Positions 24,704 to 32,415 of a stretch of 32,665 bases of DNA are shown piece by piece. Within the stretch, counting starts at the first letter, position 1. Each line of letters starts with the position of its first letter. The DNA is from Chromatiales bacterium. GTDB taxonomy: Bacteria > Pseudomonadota > Gammaproteobacteria > Thiohalospirales > Thiohalospiraceae. Position numbers and translations under genes: made by a program. The notes below the pieces were generated by a model that ran no database searches, was not told the origin of the DNA, and saw only the letters and a program-made list of their open reading frames with translations. The stretch is from NCBI GenBank assembly GCA_026982395.1, contig JALSHD010000018.1, positions 1-32,665 of the forward strand, in the 5' to 3' direction.

Positions 24704-25690
24704 TTATCGCGCTTTTTTCTTTTTCTGGCAGGGTGGGGCCTCTGTCTGCTCCTCCGGGACATTTTTTAAAATGTTTCTCCCGTCCTCCAGGAGGAAGTCC
24801 AGAAAGGTGCGCGCTACCAGTGGCAGCTGCTTTCCTTTCGGATAGGCGGCATACCAGCGCCGCTTCAGAGGAAACCCTTCCACATCCAGTACAGCAATAT
24901 GGTCGCCCGCCAGCTCCAGCCGCAAACTGTGCAGTGACAGAACGGAAAGACCCAGACCTCCCATGACGGCATGCTTGATTGCCTCGCTGCTGCCCAGATT
25001 CATATAGGGTTTTATCTGTAACCCTCTATCGGCAAACAGCTGGTCGATAGCCATACGTGTCCCGGAGCCCGGCTCCCGTATCAGAAAATTCTCCTCCAAC
25101 AGTGACTGCAAAGGGATGGATTGTTTTTTGGTCAATGGATGCGATGGCGGGGCGACCACCACCAGATCATTGTCCAGAAAAGCGGTTGCCTCAACCTCCA
25201 GGCTTTCCGGTATCTTGCCCATGATCAGCAAATCGTCTTCGTTTGAACGCAGACGTTGCAGCATTTTTTCCCGGTTGGTTACTACCAGGCACGGCTCCAC
25301 ATCCGGGTAGCGACGCACGAATGCGCCGAGCAGGTGGGGTATGAAATATTTGGCAGTACTGACGACAGAGATACGCAATTCGCCTTTCACTTCTCCCCTG
25401 AGTGAAGTCATGTCATCATCGAGCTGCCCCAGGCGCTCGAGGATGTCCTGCGCTGCGGCCAGGATTTTCCGCCCCGCTGCGGTGGGATGCAGCTGTTTGC
25501 CAATCTGCTCGAAAAGCGGCAGATCCACGGTATCACTGAGTTTTTTGATCTGCATCCAGACAGTAGGCTGGGTAAGGTGCAATGCCCTGGCTGCGCGTGT
25601 ATAGCCCCCAAGCCGAGCAACAGCCTCCATGATTTGCAGCTGGCGCAATGAAGCATGTCGAATCAGGGAGTCGGCCTTCAATTCTTTCAT
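24704..25690 (-). CDS. cbbR: CbbR-type LysR-family transcription regulator
   Basis: A 328-residue LysR-type regulator. The helix-turn-helix is at the N-terminus (SLRQLQIMEAVARLGGYTRA, then ARALHLTQPTVWMQIKKLSD). The effector domain follows, with LRISVVSTAKYFIPHLLGAF, REPGSGTRMAIDQLF and HAVMGGLGLSVLSLHSL as in CbbR/RbcR proteins. It is divergent from the sbtA-cbbL side, the standard place for the activator of Calvin-cycle operons. The start at 25690 is preferred; a TTG at 25717 in the same frame would overlap the palindrome in the promoter region. The C-terminal tail is lysine-rich (KKKKAR), which is unusual but not clearly important. Confidence 0.92.
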   Translation of the reverse strand: MKELKADSLIRHASLRQLQIMEAVARLGGYTRAARALHLTQPTVWMQIKKLSDTVDLPLFEQIGKQLHPTAAGRKILAAAQDILERLGQLDDDMTSLRGEVKGELRISVVSTAKYFIPHLLGAFVRRYPDVEPCLVVTNREKMLQRLRSNEDDLLIMGKIPESLEVEATAFLDNDLVVVAPPSHPLTKKQSIPLQSLLEENFLIREPGSGTRMAIDQLFADRGLQIKPYMNLGSSEAIKHAVMGGLGLSVLSLHSLRLELAGDHIAVLDVEGFPLKRRWYAAYPKGKQLPLVARTFLDFLLEDGRNILKNVPEEQTEAPPCQKKKKAR

Positions 25691-25993
25691 AGACCACGTT
25701 CTATATTGATAATACAAATTATCGATTTTTATATAGTAGCAAACTTGCTTATTATCGCCAATGTGCGGATGGAGCGTTTTGCTAATGAGTCCGAACCCCT
25801 GTTACGGAATATGTATGGACAACTTAATCGGTAAAAATTCGCGTGAACAGCTATTGTGTTCCGGGCTTGTGACGGGTGTAATAGCGTCAAAATTCAGGGC
25901 TTGCATTGTGTGACCTGTGTAAATTTATGGGGGAAGCTCTGTTACATCATGAGCCAACGAACATCCAGGAAGTTATAAGAGGCTACCTTTTAT
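25691..25993. promoter_or_regulatory. divergent regulatory region between cbbR and sbtA
   Basis: About 303 bases without a gene. It holds a perfect palindrome, GATAAT-ACAA-ATTATC (25708-25723); a pattern TTA-N7-TTA (25719-25731) matching the loose CbbR half-site TNA-N7-TNA; and GAACA-N7-TGTTC (25845-25861). The first two lie just upstream of cbbR and could serve autoregulation. The TNA-N7-TNA pattern is common by chance, so only the palindromes carry weight. I could not fix promoter boxes for sbtA. Confidence 0.45.
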
Positions 25994-26944
25994 ATGACAT
26001 CATCAATAGACCCCATAGTACTGTTTTTTCTTCTCGGGTTGATTGCCGGGCTGTTGCGTTCGGAGTTGCGCTTGCCGCAGGCCATTTACGAGTTTCTCAC
26101 CGTGCTGCTGTTGCTGGCCATCGGTTTGAAAGGTGGTATAGAGCTGGCCAAGCAGCCCTTTGGCGAACTGTTGATGCCGCTGCTGGCGGTAATCATTATG
26201 GGTACCATGTTACCGCTGGTCGCCTATCCCATACTCTCTCTTGTTGGCCGTTTCAAGCGGGCTGATGCTGCATCCATCGCCGCCCATTACGGCTCGGTGA
26301 GTGTTGGTACCTATGCGGTGGCGATCGCCTATCTTGGCGCCCAGCAGATAGACTATGAAGCCTATATGCCCCTGTTTGTGGTTGTGCTGGAGGTACCTGC
26401 GATTCTGGTAGGTATCGTCATGGCACGGGGTGTTTCCCGTGATACGGACTGGGGGAAACTGGCTCACGAGGTTTTTCTGGGCAAGGGGGTTGTATTGCTC
26501 ATGGGGGGGTTGTTCATAGGCTGGATTGCCGGCCCCGAGGGAGTGGAGCCGATTGCGCCGATGTTTTTCGACCTGTTCAAGGGGGTGCTTGCCCTGTTTC
26601 TGCTTGAGATGGGGTTAATTGCGGCCAGCCAGATAGGGGGGTTGCGGCGTTACGGTCTCTTCATCGTAGGCTTCGGAATTCTTTTTCCCCTGTTTGCGGC
26701 AACAATCGGTACCGTGCTTGGCTGGATGCTGGGTTTGTCAACCGGCGGTACCATCCTGCTGGCGACGCTGGCAGCGAGCGCCTCTTATATCGCTGTGCCG
26801 GCGGCCATGCGTCTTACTGTGCCGGAAGCCAATCCGACACTGTCAATCAGTGCTTCACTTGGTGTAACCTTCCCCTTTAATATTCTGGTGGGTATTCCCT
26901 TGTATCATCAGTTCGTTAACCTGATTCAAAATCTTGGAGGATGA
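25994..26944 (+). CDS. sbtA: SbtA-type sodium-dependent bicarbonate transporter
   Basis: A 316-residue membrane protein with about ten hydrophobic helices in two similar halves. Family marks are LAIGLKGGIELA, AHYGSVSVGTYAVAIAYLGA, and ASASYIAVPAAMRLTVPEAN followed by PTLSISASLGVTFPFNI. SbtA imports bicarbonate with sodium at high affinity in cyanobacteria, and homologues sit near carboxysome genes in chemoautotrophs. The substrate here is inferred from family and context. It is followed by the PII-like gene in near overlap. The weak AGAGG upstream leaves a wide 11-base spacing. Confidence 0.92.
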   Translation: MTSSIDPIVLFFLLGLIAGLLRSELRLPQAIYEFLTVLLLLAIGLKGGIELAKQPFGELLMPLLAVIIMGTMLPLVAYPILSLVGRFKRADAASIAAHYGSVSVGTYAVAIAYLGAQQIDYEAYMPLFVVVLEVPAILVGIVMARGVSRDTDWGKLAHEVFLGKGVVLLMGGLFIGWIAGPEGVEPIAPMFFDLFKGVLALFLLEMGLIAASQIGGLRRYGLFIVGFGILFPLFAATIGTVLGWMLGLSTGGTILLATLAASASYIAVPAAMRLTVPEANPTLSISASLGVTFPFNILVGIPLYHQFVNLIQNLGG

Positions 26945-26949
26945 AGCCT

Positions 26950-27252
26950 ATGCATTTAGAGACCCGGAAGTTGCTCACCATAACAACAGAGGCTGCACTG
27001 GAGCAGAGTGTGTTGGAAGATCTGGATCGCCTGGGAGCTCATGGTTATACCATTGTCGATGCCCGGGGCAGAGGGCACCGGGGATCGCGCAATGCCAGCT
27101 GGGATCTTACCAGCAACATCCGTATCGAGGTTGTGTGTCCGGAGCAGGTGGCCGAGGCCATCGTTACACATATCAGGGAACATTATTATGCTAACTACGC
27201 AATGATTGTGTTTTTGAGCGATGTAGATGTGCTGCGCCCGGAGAAATTCTAG
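26950..27252 (+). CDS. sbtB: SbtB/CPII-like PII-family regulator of bicarbonate uptake
   Basis: A 100-residue PII-like protein. The block LGAHGYTIVDARGRGHRGSR (about 29-48) and NIRIEVVCPEQVAEAIVTHI match the SbtB/CPII subgroup. SbtB-type proteins bind adenine nucleotides and regulate SbtA; CPII of a carboxysome locus responds to ADP/AMP and bicarbonate. ATG 26950 is chosen over the in-frame ATG 26941 because GGAGG at 26936-26940 directly abuts the latter but stands 9 bases from the former. The gene sits between sbtA and cbbL, as expected for a gate linking transport to the carboxysome. The protein ends at RPEKF and lacks the C-terminal Cys pair (CGPEGC) known from some cyanobacterial SbtB. 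Confidence 0.9.
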   Translation: MHLETRKLLTITTEAALEQSVLEDLDRLGAHGYTIVDARGRGHRGSRNASWDLTSNIRIEVVCPEQVAEAIVTHIREHYYANYAMIVFLSDVDVLRPEKF

Positions 27253-27303
27253 GTGGCGTGGAGGTGAGGGCATTGAGGGGGGCGGATTGTCCGCAACCAG
27301 CGT

Positions 27304-27332
27304 TTTAAAGATAAAAGACTATCCTGTATATA
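27304..27332 (+). promoter_or_regulatory. candidate cbbL promoter
   Basis: TTTAAA (27304-27309) and TATATA (27327-27332) are 17 bases apart, about 115 bases before the cbbL start. An alternative TTGACT at 27362-27367 lacks a good -10. A TNA-N7-TNA pattern (27337-27349) could be a CbbR half-site. The assignment is tentative. Confidence 0.3.
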
Positions 27333-27381
27333 GCATTTATCTAGTATCATCTGTTTTTGAATTGACTTACCATGTTAAATC

Positions 27382-27407
27382 GTGTTGCTTTGGCAACGCA
27401 GTTTTTT
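27382..27407 (+). terminator. terminator-like hairpin in the cbbL leader
   Basis: GTGTTGC (27382-27388) and GCAACGC (27393-27399) form a 7-bp stem with one T-G pair and a TTTG loop, followed within two bases by six T (27402-27407). The form is that of an intrinsic terminator. It ends 41 bases before the cbbL ATG and 24 bases before the AAGGAG site. It could end sbtAB transcripts, attenuate cbbL, or stabilise a processed 5' end. Confidence 0.55.
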
Positions 27408-27448
27408 AAAGTTTAACCGATCACAATTGCTAAGGAGATTAGTGCAAA

Positions 27449-28867
27449 ATGGCTAAGAAATACGAAGCGGGCGTCAAGGACTACCGCGAAACCTATTGGC
27501 AGCCGGACTACGTTCCGCTTGATTCCGATATTCTGGCGTGTTTCAAGATTACTCCGCAGCCTGGGGTTGATCGTGAAGAGGCAGCAGCGGCGGTGGCTGC
27601 CGAATCTTCGACTGGCACCTGGACCACGGTATGGACCGACCTGTTGACCGATATGGATTACTATCGGGGGCGGGCCTACCATATTGAAGACGTGCCTGGT
27701 GACGATACCTGCTTCTACACCTTTATCGCATATCCGATCGACCTCTTTGAAGAAAACTCGGTTGTCAACGTGTTTACTTCACTGGTTGGTAATGTTTTCG
27801 GTTTCAAGGCCATCCGCGCCTTGCGCCTGGAAGATGTGCGCTTCTCCCTGGCTTATATCAAGACCTGTAATGGACCACCACATGGCATTCAGGTTGAGCG
27901 TGACAAGCTGAACAAGTACGGCCGCCCGATGCTGGGTTGCACTATCAAGCCGAAACTGGGTTTGTCTGCAAAAAACTACGGTCGTGCGGTTTATGAGTGT
28001 CTGCGTGGCGGACTGGATTTCACCAAGGATGACGAAAATGTCAACTCGCAGCCCTTTATGCGCTGGCGTGATCGCTTTCTGTTTGTTCAGGATGCCATCG
28101 AAACAGCCCAGGCAGAAACTGGCGAGCGCAAGGGTCACTACCTGAACGTGACCGCACCCTCCCCCGAGGAGATGTACGAGCGTGCCGAGTTTGCCAAGGA
28201 GCTGGGAACCCCGATTATCATGCACGACTTCCTGACCGGCGGTTTCTGTGCCAATACCGGTTTGGCTCGTTGGTGTCAGAAAAACGGGGTGCTGCTACAT
28301 ATCCACCGCGCCATGCACGCGGTGCTCGACCGCAATCCGCATCACGGTATCCATTTCCGGGTTCTCACCAAGGCACTGCGGCTTTCTGGCGGTGATCATC
28401 TGCACTCCGGCACCGTCGTCGGCAAGCTGGAAGGTGATCGCGCTGCAACGCTGGGCTGGGTTGATTTGATGCGTGAATCATTCGTTCCGGAAGATCGTAG
28501 CCGGGGTATCTTCTTCGATCAGGACTGGGGTTCCATGCCTGGTGTCATGCCGGTTGCTTCAGGTGGTATTCACGTATGGCACATGCCTGCACTGGTGGCT
28601 ATTTTCGGTGACGATTCTGTATTGCAGTTCGGTGGAGGCACCCTTGGACACCCATGGGGTAACGCCGCAGGCGCCGCAGCGAACCGGGTGGCTCTCGAAG
28701 CCTGTGTGGAAGCCCGTAATCGTGGTGTTGATGTGGAGCGCGAAGGCAAGGCCGTGCTTACTGAAGCGGCCAAGCATAGCCCCGAGTTGAAGGTTGCCAT
28801 GGAGACATGGAAAGAGATCAAGTTTGAGTTTGATACCGTGGATAAGCTGGATCAAGTCAATCGCTAA
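27449..28867 (+). CDS. cbbL: RuBisCO large subunit, form IA
   Basis: A 472-residue large subunit of ribulose-1,5-bisphosphate carboxylase/oxygenase, which fixes CO2 inside the carboxysome. Active-site regions are intact: [16 protein letters not shown] (Lys167 and Lys169), [11 protein letters not shown] (carbamylated Lys193, Asp195, Glu196), HIHRAMHAV, and [17 protein letters not shown]. The N-terminus and the block [19 protein letters not shown] are typical of proteobacterial form IA. The position directly before cbbS and csoS2 marks it as the carboxysomal type. AAGGAGA stands 10-11 bases before the ATG. Confidence 0.99.
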   Translation: MAKKYEAGVKDYRETYWQPDYVPLDSDILACFKITPQPGVDREEAAAAVAAESSTGTWTTVWTDLLTDMDYYRGRAYHIEDVPGDDTCFYTFIAYPIDLFEENSVVNVFTSLVGNVFGFKAIRALRLEDVRFSLAYIKTCNGPPHGIQVERDKLNKYGRPMLGCTIKPKLGLSAKNYGRAVYECLRGGLDFTKDDENVNSQPFMRWRDRFLFVQDAIETAQAETGERKGHYLNVTAPSPEEMYERAEFAKELGTPIIMHDFLTGGFCANTGLARWCQKNGVLLHIHRAMHAVLDRNPHHGIHFRVLTKALRLSGGDHLHSGTVVGKLEGDRAATLGWVDLMRESFVPEDRSRGIFFDQDWGSMPGVMPVASGGIHVWHMPALVAIFGDDSVLQFGGGTLGHPWGNAAGAAANRVALEACVEARNRGVDVEREGKAVLTEAAKHSPELKVAMETWKEIKFEFDTVDKLDQVNR

Positions 28868-28893
28868 TCCGAACATAGAGGAGCAATATAGAA

Positions 28894-29226
28894 ATGGCTG
28901 AAATACAAGACTACAAGTCCACGCCAAAGTTCGAAACATTTTCATATCTGCCGGAGATGACGCCGGATCAGACACGAGCACACATTGCCTACATTATCCA
29001 GCAAGGCTGGAATCCGGCGATTGAGCATGTTGAGGTGGATCGTGCCTTCAACTACTTCTGGTATATGTGGAAGTTGCCGATGTTTGGCGAGCAGTCGGTG
29101 GACCGGGTTCTGGCTGAACTGGAAGCGTGTCACCGTGAATACCCTAGCCACCATGTTCGTTTGATTGGCTACGATAACTTCACACAAAGTCAGGGTCTGG
29201 CATTCGTTGTATTCCGGGGACGCTGA
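28894..29226 (+). CDS. cbbS: RuBisCO small subunit, form IA
   Basis: A 110-residue small subunit. Family marks are [46 protein letters not shown] and [18 protein letters not shown] with only small changes. It forms the L8S8 enzyme with CbbL and, at the CbbL-CbbS junction, is part of the surface that CsoS2 N-peptides bind in carboxysomes. It follows cbbL by 26 bases with GAGGAG upstream. Confidence 0.98.
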   Translation: MAEIQDYKSTPKFETFSYLPEMTPDQTRAHIAYIIQQGWNPAIEHVEVDRAFNYFWYMWKLPMFGEQSVDRVLAELEACHREYPSHHVRLIGYDNFTQSQGLAFVVFRGR

Positions 29227-29248
29227 TTTTATTTGTGGTCGGGGTTTC

Positions 29249-29266
29249 GCTTTTTGTAGAAAAGGC
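29249..29266 (+). other. hairpin between cbbS and csoS2
   Basis: GCTTTTT (29249-29255) and AAAAGGC (29260-29266) pair as a 7-bp stem with one T-G pair and a GTAG loop, 40 bases before the csoS2 ATG. There is no T-run after it. A stem-loop in this gap could lower downstream expression relative to cbbLS, which is needed in far greater amount. Confidence 0.4.
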
Positions 29267-29305
29267 TAGATGTTACTACATTTCTAAGGATCCCAGGAAT
29301 TCAAA

Positions 29306-32300
29306 ATGACAGATCTATTGCATACATCCGGGCTGTCGGGACGGGAGCTGGCGCGTGCAAGAAGGCGCGCAATGTCCCGTACTGGCGCAGGTATGGTTGG
29401 TCGCGGCGAATCCAGTACCGTTGCAAACGCTGTACAGCGCTCTCCAGCCGGGTCGCATGCTTCGAGGGAAGTGGCAGAAGCATCGGCCAGGCCCCTTACT
29501 GGCAAGGCGCTTGCCAAAATGCGCCGGGCCCGGCTTTCCGCAGGAGGGAAGAGCGCATTGGCTTCTTCCGGTATGGCGGCTGGCTCTGCTGAGCCGGCGG
29601 CTGTAGCGGTTGATGAAGTTTCCGCCCGCCAAGGGGAGAGAGGCCGGCGGAAGGAGGAGGCGTGCTGTGATGCATGCGCAAACTCCTTGCCATGTGAGGG
29701 CGCTAGTATGAGCGAATCTCCGGAAGAGTCCAAAGAGTGCGAAGAAGCGGTGCTTGATACGTTGTGCGAAACACTGGAGAGTGCTCCAGCTGGTCTGGGG
29801 CCGGTTTCGTCGAGTGTCCGCGCATACTGTCGCACTCGCCGTAGCCAGCTATCCAGGCAAGGCAAGCAGGCGTTATCTGCCGGAAGAAAGGAAAGGGGCC
29901 GGTCGACTGGGTCTGTACCCGCAGCACGTCGGGCTCCCTCTTCACCGTCAGGCAGAGCCCTGGCGAAGGCGAAGCGACTGGAGCGCTGCCGCTTTGGTCA
30001 ACCTACCAGTATGACCTGCCGCCCCAGCGGCCGGGTTCGTCCCGGCAGGGTTGCGCCGGAAGAGCCGGTGGATGTTGTATCGCGACACACGGAAGAGGTT
30101 AGTGCTGAAGATGTGCTGAATGAGCTGTGTGAAGTTGTCGTGAACAATCCGGATAGTTCGGAACAGAATTCCAGCATACGGGCATATTGTCGCGAGCGAC
30201 GTAACCAGCTCTCCAGGAAGGGGAAACTGGCCTTGCCTGGCAAGGCAAAGAAACAGGCAATCGAGTCTCTGGTTCGTCAGAGTGCCGGTTCTTCCCTGAC
30301 GGGCCGGGCCGTGGCAAAACTGCACCGGGAGAGCCGTTGCCAGTTTGGTCGTGGTGACAGCTCGGGGTGCCGCCCCAGTGGGCGGGTTCGTCCTGCTAGG
30401 GCGTCGTCCAAGGTGGAGGTTGGTACCACATTGTCAGGTCAGGCGGTAACGGGTACCCAGGTAGAGCAGACAGAAAAGATTACCGGTATTGAGTCAGGAG
30501 CCTGCCGGGTCGTTACCGGTACGGAATATCTGGGCGTTGAACAGTTCGAGAGCTTTTGCTCCAGTGTTCCCGAGCCTGCCGTAGCCAAAGTGGGCCTGAG
30601 CAAAACCAGCCATGGGCAGTTAATGACGGGCCTTGCTGTAGCGGATTCGGAAAAGGTTACCGGCGACGAAGCAGGTGGCTGCAAACGCATTACCGGAAGC
30701 GAATACCTGGGCGTCGAGCATTTTGAAGCAGCTTGCAATTCTGCCAGCGGAATCAACCGGACTCAGGATAAAGTTGTCGCGGACCGTTCCGGAAAAGATT
30801 TGCGTATCACCGGAGTTGATGAGGCTCGTGACAATGATGTTACCGGGCTGGAGTCCGGAGCCGGTATCAAAATTACGGGCACAGAGTACGTCATCAACAA
30901 GGAGCAGGGGGAAGCCCCTGCCAAGGTTCAGGAAAGCCATACGGCTGCCGGAGTGGCGGTTTCGGTTTCAGGGGGAGACGTTTCCCGCGTTGATATTACC
31001 GGTGATGAACAGGATGCCTGTCGCCGTGTTACCGGTACGGAATATATTTCCAGCGAGCGCTTTCAGGCGACCTGTGGTGCAAGACCCGAGCGTCCGGCAC
31101 CCAAAGTGGGTATTGACACCAGCCAGGGAGGAATGAGCGTTACCGGTAATCTGGTTGGCCGCAGCGAAAAGGTTACCGGCAACGAACCCGGCTCCTGCCG
31201 GCGTGTGACAGGCAGTCAATATGGAGCCTCTTCCGATGCGGGTTTGTGCGACAACCGTTCGGACAAGGTACACCACATGAGTACTTTGCATGGACGGCCG
31301 CTGAGCGGCACAGAGGTTGGTTCCTCTCCAAAGTTGACCGGCGATGACCGGGGCGGCTGCCTGGATGTTACCGGTACGGAATATCTCGGGCAGGAGCATT
31401 TCAGGCAAACCTGCTCGCAGACGCCGATCCCTGGCACTGAAAAGACGGGAGTTGGCTATACCTGGAATAATCAGCCGGTGAGTGGAACCCGGGTGGGTCC
31501 TGCTCAAAATGTAACAGGTGATGAACAGGGTGTTTGCGAACCGGTTACCGGCAGCGACTATATCGGCCGGGATCAGGTGGGGGAGTTTTGTGCCCCGGCA
31601 GCGGTGCAGGACAGCGATCGGCGCCAACGCCACGATACCTCGGTCATGTCTATATCCGGGATCCAGCCAGGTCCGGACGAACGGATAGCCGGTAATTTTC
31701 AGCGGGGTGGTTGCCAAAATATTACCGGGACACCTTATCAGGGACCGGGCAGTCAGTGTACCGTAACCGGCGAGAACCGCCAGCCGCGGCAAATGCACCA
31801 CCTGGTTCGGGCGGTCGGTACGCCGCAGGTTCCGATAGAGCCGAAGCAACGGGGCGGCAGCGGGTCAGCAGAGTCCTATCAAGGTAGCTTTTCCGTGATG
31901 TCACCAGCGAGAACTGCGTGGCAGGGTCGGGAGCGTCAGCCGGTCCATAGCAGCGTATACGGCGTGGGAGGTTCCATCACCGGTGTGGTTAACAAGGCGG
32001 AAGGTGTTATTTCCGGAACTCCGGAGTTTCGTCACCCCCAGGAGTTGAACGCAGCGCCCGCAGTGACAGTGGAACCTGATGATGCCCAGCGGGAAAGAAT
32101 TACCGGAGAGGGCCGGGAGGCCGGTACCAGAATTACCGGGGATGACTGGTCACGCAGTAACTTTGTCACCGGAACAGAAGGAATGTTTTCCGCCAAGCGC
32201 AACCAGACAATGCGGGGCGCGTCCGTGGAGCGAAACAACATTGGCGCCCATGCACTGAAAGATCGTGAGCGGGTGCAGGCTCCCGTTTCCAGGGTGACGG

Positions 32301-32362
32301 GTGGCAGCGGTAATGTCAGTTCATCCTCTATGGTTACCTTATCGGGCGGCGCAAGTGGTTAA
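29306..32362 (+). CDS. csoS2: CsoS2, carboxysome assembly scaffold protein
   Basis: A 1018-residue, largely disordered repeat protein that links RuBisCO to the alpha-carboxysome shell. N-domain (1 to about 365): basic RuBisCO-binding peptides such as GRELARARRRAMSRTG (12-27) and GKALAKMRRARLSAGGKSAL, then two long similar units (about 147-246 and 268-363), each with RAYCRxRRxQLSRxGKxAL, GRAxAK, CxFG and CRPSGRVRP. M-domain (about 378-785): seven repeats of VTG...KVTG...C..VTGTEYLG...F...C. The third (about 503-556) lacks both Cys. C-domain (about 785-1018): further ITG/VTG repeats and the terminal shell-binding tail ending TLSGGASG. AGGAA stands about 8 bases before the ATG. In some species a -1 frameshift gives a short form; I found no classic slippery heptamer here. 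Confidence 0.97.
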   Translation: MTDLLHTSGLSGRELARARRRAMSRTGAGMVGRGESSTVANAVQRSPAGSHASREVAEASARPLTGKALAKMRRARLSAGGKSALASSGMAAGSAEPAAVAVDEVSARQGERGRRKEEACCDACANSLPCEGASMSESPEESKECEEAVLDTLCETLESAPAGLGPVSSSVRAYCRTRRSQLSRQGKQALSAGRKERGRSTGSVPAARRAPSSPSGRALAKAKRLERCRFGQPTSMTCRPSGRVRPGRVAPEEPVDVVSRHTEEVSAEDVLNELCEVVVNNPDSSEQNSSIRAYCRERRNQLSRKGKLALPGKAKKQAIESLVRQSAGSSLTGRAVAKLHRESRCQFGRGDSSGCRPSGRVRPARASSKVEVGTTLSGQAVTGTQVEQTEKITGIESGACRVVTGTEYLGVEQFESFCSSVPEPAVAKVGLSKTSHGQLMTGLAVADSEKVTGDEAGGCKRITGSEYLGVEHFEAACNSASGINRTQDKVVADRSGKDLRITGVDEARDNDVTGLESGAGIKITGTEYVINKEQGEAPAKVQESHTAAGVAVSVSGGDVSRVDITGDEQDACRRVTGTEYISSERFQATCGARPERPAPKVGIDTSQGGMSVTGNLVGRSEKVTGNEPGSCRRVTGSQYGASSDAGLCDNRSDKVHHMSTLHGRPLSGTEVGSSPKLTGDDRGGCLDVTGTEYLGQEHFRQTCSQTPIPGTEKTGVGYTWNNQPVSGTRVGPAQNVTGDEQGVCEPVTGSDYIGRDQVGEFCAPAAVQDSDRRQRHDTSVMSISGIQPGPDERIAGNFQRGGCQNITGTPYQGPGSQCTVTGENRQPRQMHHLVRAVGTPQVPIEPKQRGGSGSAESYQGSFSVMSPARTAWQGRERQPVHSSVYGVGGSITGVVNKAEGVISGTPEFRHPQELNAAPAVTVEPDDAQRERITGEGREAGTRITGDDWSRSNFVTGTEGMFSAKRNQTMRGASVERNNIGAHALKDRERVQAPVSRVTGGSGNVSSSSMVTLSGGASG

Positions 32363-32415
32363 TCGTGTTGACTGGTGCAACATCAAGGTAACGATGAACG
32401 ATTATCGATCAGGCC

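Noticed and set aside
27337-27349. TNA-N7-TNA pattern as a firm CbbR site before cbbL
   Set aside because: The pattern is expected about once per 256 bases, so one match carries little weight; it is mentioned only as a possibility.
30439-32332. Imperfect repeats in DNA as a CRISPR-like array
   Set aside because: The periodic ACCGG/GTTACCGG words come from the VTG/ITG protein repeats of csoS2, with spacing and divergence of coding repeats.
29306-32362. Programmed -1 frameshift site in csoS2
   Set aside because: Such a site is known in some species, but I found no classic X XXY YYZ heptamer in the right frame; the A/T runs seen are only four bases long and would mismatch after slipping.
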